Origin: an uncultured Gemmatimonadota bacterium
Lineage (GTDB): Bacteria; Gemmatimonadota; Gemmatimonadetes; Gemmatimonadales; GWC2-71-9
Direction: 5' to 3'
Assembly: GCA_946479825.1 (NCBI GenBank)
Contig: CAMLHU010000124.1
Coordinates: 1-6,589, forward strand
DNA length: 6,589 nt
The notes beneath the pieces were generated by a model. The model did no database searches. It saw only the letters and a program-made list of their open reading frames with translations, and had not been told where the DNA came from. The translations under genes were made by a program, and so were the position numbers. This document shows, piece after piece, positions 5,101 through 6,589 of this stretch (within the stretch, counting starts at the first letter, position 1; each line of letters starts with the position of its first letter).

Positions 5101-6069
5101 CACCACCTTCCCGGCCGTCGCGCGGCTTTCGAGCAGGCGATGGGCCTGGGCGGCGTCGGTGAGCGGCACTGCGCGCTCGATCCGGACCTTGAGCCATCCT
5201 TCGCTGACCCAGCGGAGCACGTCGCCCATCCGGGCCAGGAGTTCTTCGCGGGTCCGGATGTAGTGCTTGAGCGAGGGGCGCGACAGGAAGAGCGACCCCC
5301 CGCCGCTCGCGCCGAACTTGATGATGTCGATCGGCGGCACCGGGCCGCTCGACTGGCCGAACGACACCATCATGCCGCGGGTGGCCAGTGACGCAAGGCT
5401 CCCTTCGAACGTCGTGCGCCCCACCGAGTCGTAGACCACCTGCACCCCGACGCCGCCGGTGATCCGCTGCACTTCCGCCGGCACCTCCTGCTCGGTGTAC
5501 CGGACGACATGATCCGCCCCCGCCTCCCGCGCGAGCCGCTCCTTCTCGGCGGTGGACACGGTGCCGATCACGGTGGCGCCGCGGCGCTTGGCGATCTGGG
5601 TGAGCAGGAGCCCCACGCCGCCGGCGGCCGCGTGGATCAGGCAGGTGTCGCCCGGCTTGAGCGGGTAAGTGGTGGTGGCGAGGTACTGTGCCGTGATCCC
5701 CTGCAGCGGGAGCGCGGCGGCGACAGTGAGATCCATCCCGTCGGGCACCGGGACGAGGCGGTCGGCGGGGAAGAGGGCGTGGGTGGCGTAGGTACCCTGG
5801 ACGCCGGTGTTGACCACCCGGTCGCCGACCTTCACTTCGGTGACCCCCGGTCCGACGGCTTCGACCACGCCGGCGGCTTCCTGGCCCAAGGTGAGGGGGA
5901 GCGGGAGCTTGTAGAGGCCGGTCCGGTGATAGACGTCGATGAAGTTGACCCCGGCGGTGTGGATGCGGACCAGGGCTTGGCCCGGGCCGGGGGTGGGGGT
6001 GGGGAGCTCTTCGAGGCGCATCGCCTCGGGGCCGCCGTACTCGTGGATCCTGATCGCGCGCATCGCCAT
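5077..6069 (-). CDS. qor: NADPH:quinone oxidoreductase, zeta-crystallin type of the MDR superfamily
   Basis: This 330-residue cytoplasmic protein reduces quinones with NADPH and resembles E. coli QorA along its length. The N-terminal catalytic domain carries HEYGGPEAM (9-17), GVNFIDVYHRTGLY (40-53), GQEAAGVVEAVG (62-73) and VGDRV (81-85). The nucleotide-binding Rossmann fold has HAAAGGVG (146-153) and VIGTVST (167-173). VVYDSVGRTTFEGSLASL (211-228), MVSFGQSSG (234-242) and SRPSLKHYIRTREEL (263-277) are QorA-type segments, and the end is LLESRATAGKVVV. No structural-zinc cysteine cluster is present, as expected for the quinone reductase branch. Two ATGs compete: 6069 (MAMRAIRIHEYGG) and 6063 (MRAIRIHEYGG); neither has a strong Shine-Dalgarno, and the shorter form matches common family starts. 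The gene is divergent from the PAS gene and its stop lies in a heptamer tract. Confidence 0.95.
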   Translation of the reverse strand: MAMRAIRIHEYGGPEAMRLEELPTPTPGPGQALVRIHTAGVNFIDVYHRTGLYKLPLPLTLGQEAAGVVEAVGPGVTEVKVGDRVVNTGVQGTYATHALFPADRLVPVPDGMDLTVAAALPLQGITAQYLATTTYPLKPGDTCLIHAAAGGVGLLLTQIAKRRGATVIGTVSTAEKERLAREAGADHVVRYTEQEVPAEVQRITGGVGVQVVYDSVGRTTFEGSLASLATRGMMVSFGQSSGPVPPIDIIKFGASGGGSLFLSRPSLKHYIRTREELLARMGDVLRWVSEGWLKVRIERAVPLTDAAQAHRLLESRATAGKVVVAVSGEG

Positions 6070-6131
6070 AAGCCTGGTCGGGGTCGCCCGGGCGGGCGCC
6101 GCGCTGGCGCCGGCCGGTCCTCAACGATACA

Positions 6132-6141
6132 CTGTTAACAG
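6132..6141. promoter_or_regulatory. Perfect 10-bp palindrome in the divergent qor/PAS intergenic region
   Basis: CTGTTAACAG is a perfect dyad in the only AT-richer patch of the 105-bp region between the two divergent start codons. It lies 33 nt before the PAS-gene ATG and could be an operator. A TACACT box at 6128-6133 overlaps it as a weak plus-strand -10 candidate. Neither has further support. Confidence 0.25.
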
Positions 6142-6158
6142 GCCTTCATCAGCATATT

Positions 6159-6165
6159 GGGGAGG
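6159..6165 (+). promoter_or_regulatory. Shine-Dalgarno of the PAS-domain gene
   Basis: GGGGAGG contains the full GGAGG core and ends 9 nt before the ATG at 6175. It fixes the start of a reading frame that leaves the window. Confidence 0.75.
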
Positions 6166-6174
6166 CCACTGCCA

Positions 6175-6589
6175 ATGCCCAAGCGCAAATCCCCGCCGAA
6201 GCGGCCGTCGAAGCCGCGTGCGCGGACGCCGAGCCCGGCCGAGGAGCCGTTGCTGGACGACCGGTTCCTGTTCCGTGCGGCGCCGGTGCCGGCGTGGGTG
6301 TTCGACCTCGACACGATGCGGTTCCTCGAGGTGAACGACGCGGCGGTGGCGCGGTACGGCTGGAGCCGCGACGAATTCCTGGCGCTTTCGCTCACGGACA
6401 TCCGTCCGCCGGATGACGTCCAGCGCTTCCTCGATGCCCACGTCCAGACCGGCGTCGAGACCTCCCCACGCCCGTTCGAGGCGGCCGGTACCTGGCGGCA
6501 CCGGACCAAGGACGGGCGGATCCTCCACGTCCGCATCAGCTGGACGCCGGTCACGTACCACGGCCGGCCGGCCCACCTCATCTTCGCGC
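6175..6589 (+). CDS. PAS-domain sensory protein, N-terminal part
   Basis: The open frame starts at ATG 6175 behind a strong GGGGAGG and continues past the window edge (138 complete codons). Residues 1-22 are basic and proline-rich with no membrane segment, so the visible part is cytoplasmic. Residues 28 to about 138 form a PAS domain: FLFRAAPVPAWVFDLDTMRF (31-50), the conserved NDAAVARYGWSRDEFLAL (54-71), the LTDIRPPDD turn (73-81), and the later strands GTWRHRTKDGRILHVRI (105-121) and HGRPAHLIFA. The Asn54 and YGWSRDEF pattern is typical of PAS domains in sensor kinases and diguanylate cyclases. The output domain, and so the type of signalling, lies outside the window. It is the only plus-strand gene and is divergent from qor. 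Confidence 0.88.
   Translation, partial: MPKRKSPPKRPSKPRARTPSPAEEPLLDDRFLFRAAPVPAWVFDLDTMRFLEVNDAAVARYGWSRDEFLALSLTDIRPPDDVQRFLDAHVQTGVETSPRPFEAAGTWRHRTKDGRILHVRISWTPVTYHGRPAHLIFA

Noticed and set aside
4949..5391. Plus-strand small genes with SEAKDL and HPERSEGS peptides
   Set aside because: These frames are translations of the dispersed repeat and of the antisense of the qor 3' end.

Overview
The window is GC-rich bacterial chromosome, about 70% G+C by eye, with tightly packed genes. Codon use, the secreted M16 peptidase pair and a tRNA with no encoded CCA would fit a soil-type Gemmatimonadota or a similar high-GC environmental phylum. That placement is inference; no 16S or other decisive marker is present.

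Nearly everything reads on the minus strand. From right to left the order is: a Qor-type quinone oxidoreductase (5077-6069); a spacer with a dispersed-repeat fragment and a consensus -10 box; tRNA-Phe(GAA) (4800-4872) with its intrinsic terminator; upp, uracil phosphoribosyltransferase (3969-4613); a repeat-rich spacer carrying a 39-codon small ORF (3798-3917); a beta-CASP metallo-beta-lactamase ribonuclease-like protein (2401-3792); a membrane-anchored YdcF/SanA/ElyC-type protein (1799-2404, GTG start overlapping the previous stop); a 311-bp repeat spacer; a secreted zinc-dependent M16 peptidase (123-1487); and the start of a second secreted protein, probably the M16 partner (1-123, TGATG overlap). 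On the plus strand a PAS-domain sensor gene starts at 6175, divergent from qor, and leaves the window at 6589.

Two gene pairs are translationally coupled by overlap: beta-CASP with YdcF-like, and M16 with its partner. upp, the small ORF, the beta-CASP gene and the YdcF-like gene could share one transcript. The tRNA is insulated from upp by a strong terminator.

The most unusual content lies between the genes. Most of the larger spacers hold degenerate tandem repeats with a strict 7-bp period. The clearest is a run of 20 consecutive heptamers in perfect register at 1512-1651. Others lie at 1721-1748, 3801-3870 and 3932-3966, and shorter tracts enter coding sequence at 84-111 and 5058-5100. Read along the transcripts, the tracts are purine-rich just after stop codons and pyrimidine-rich just before start codons, and the genes that follow lack a Shine-Dalgarno sequence. 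The 1512-1651 array also contains two good G-quadruplex motifs. I see no CRISPR array, prophage, insertion sequence or defence system.
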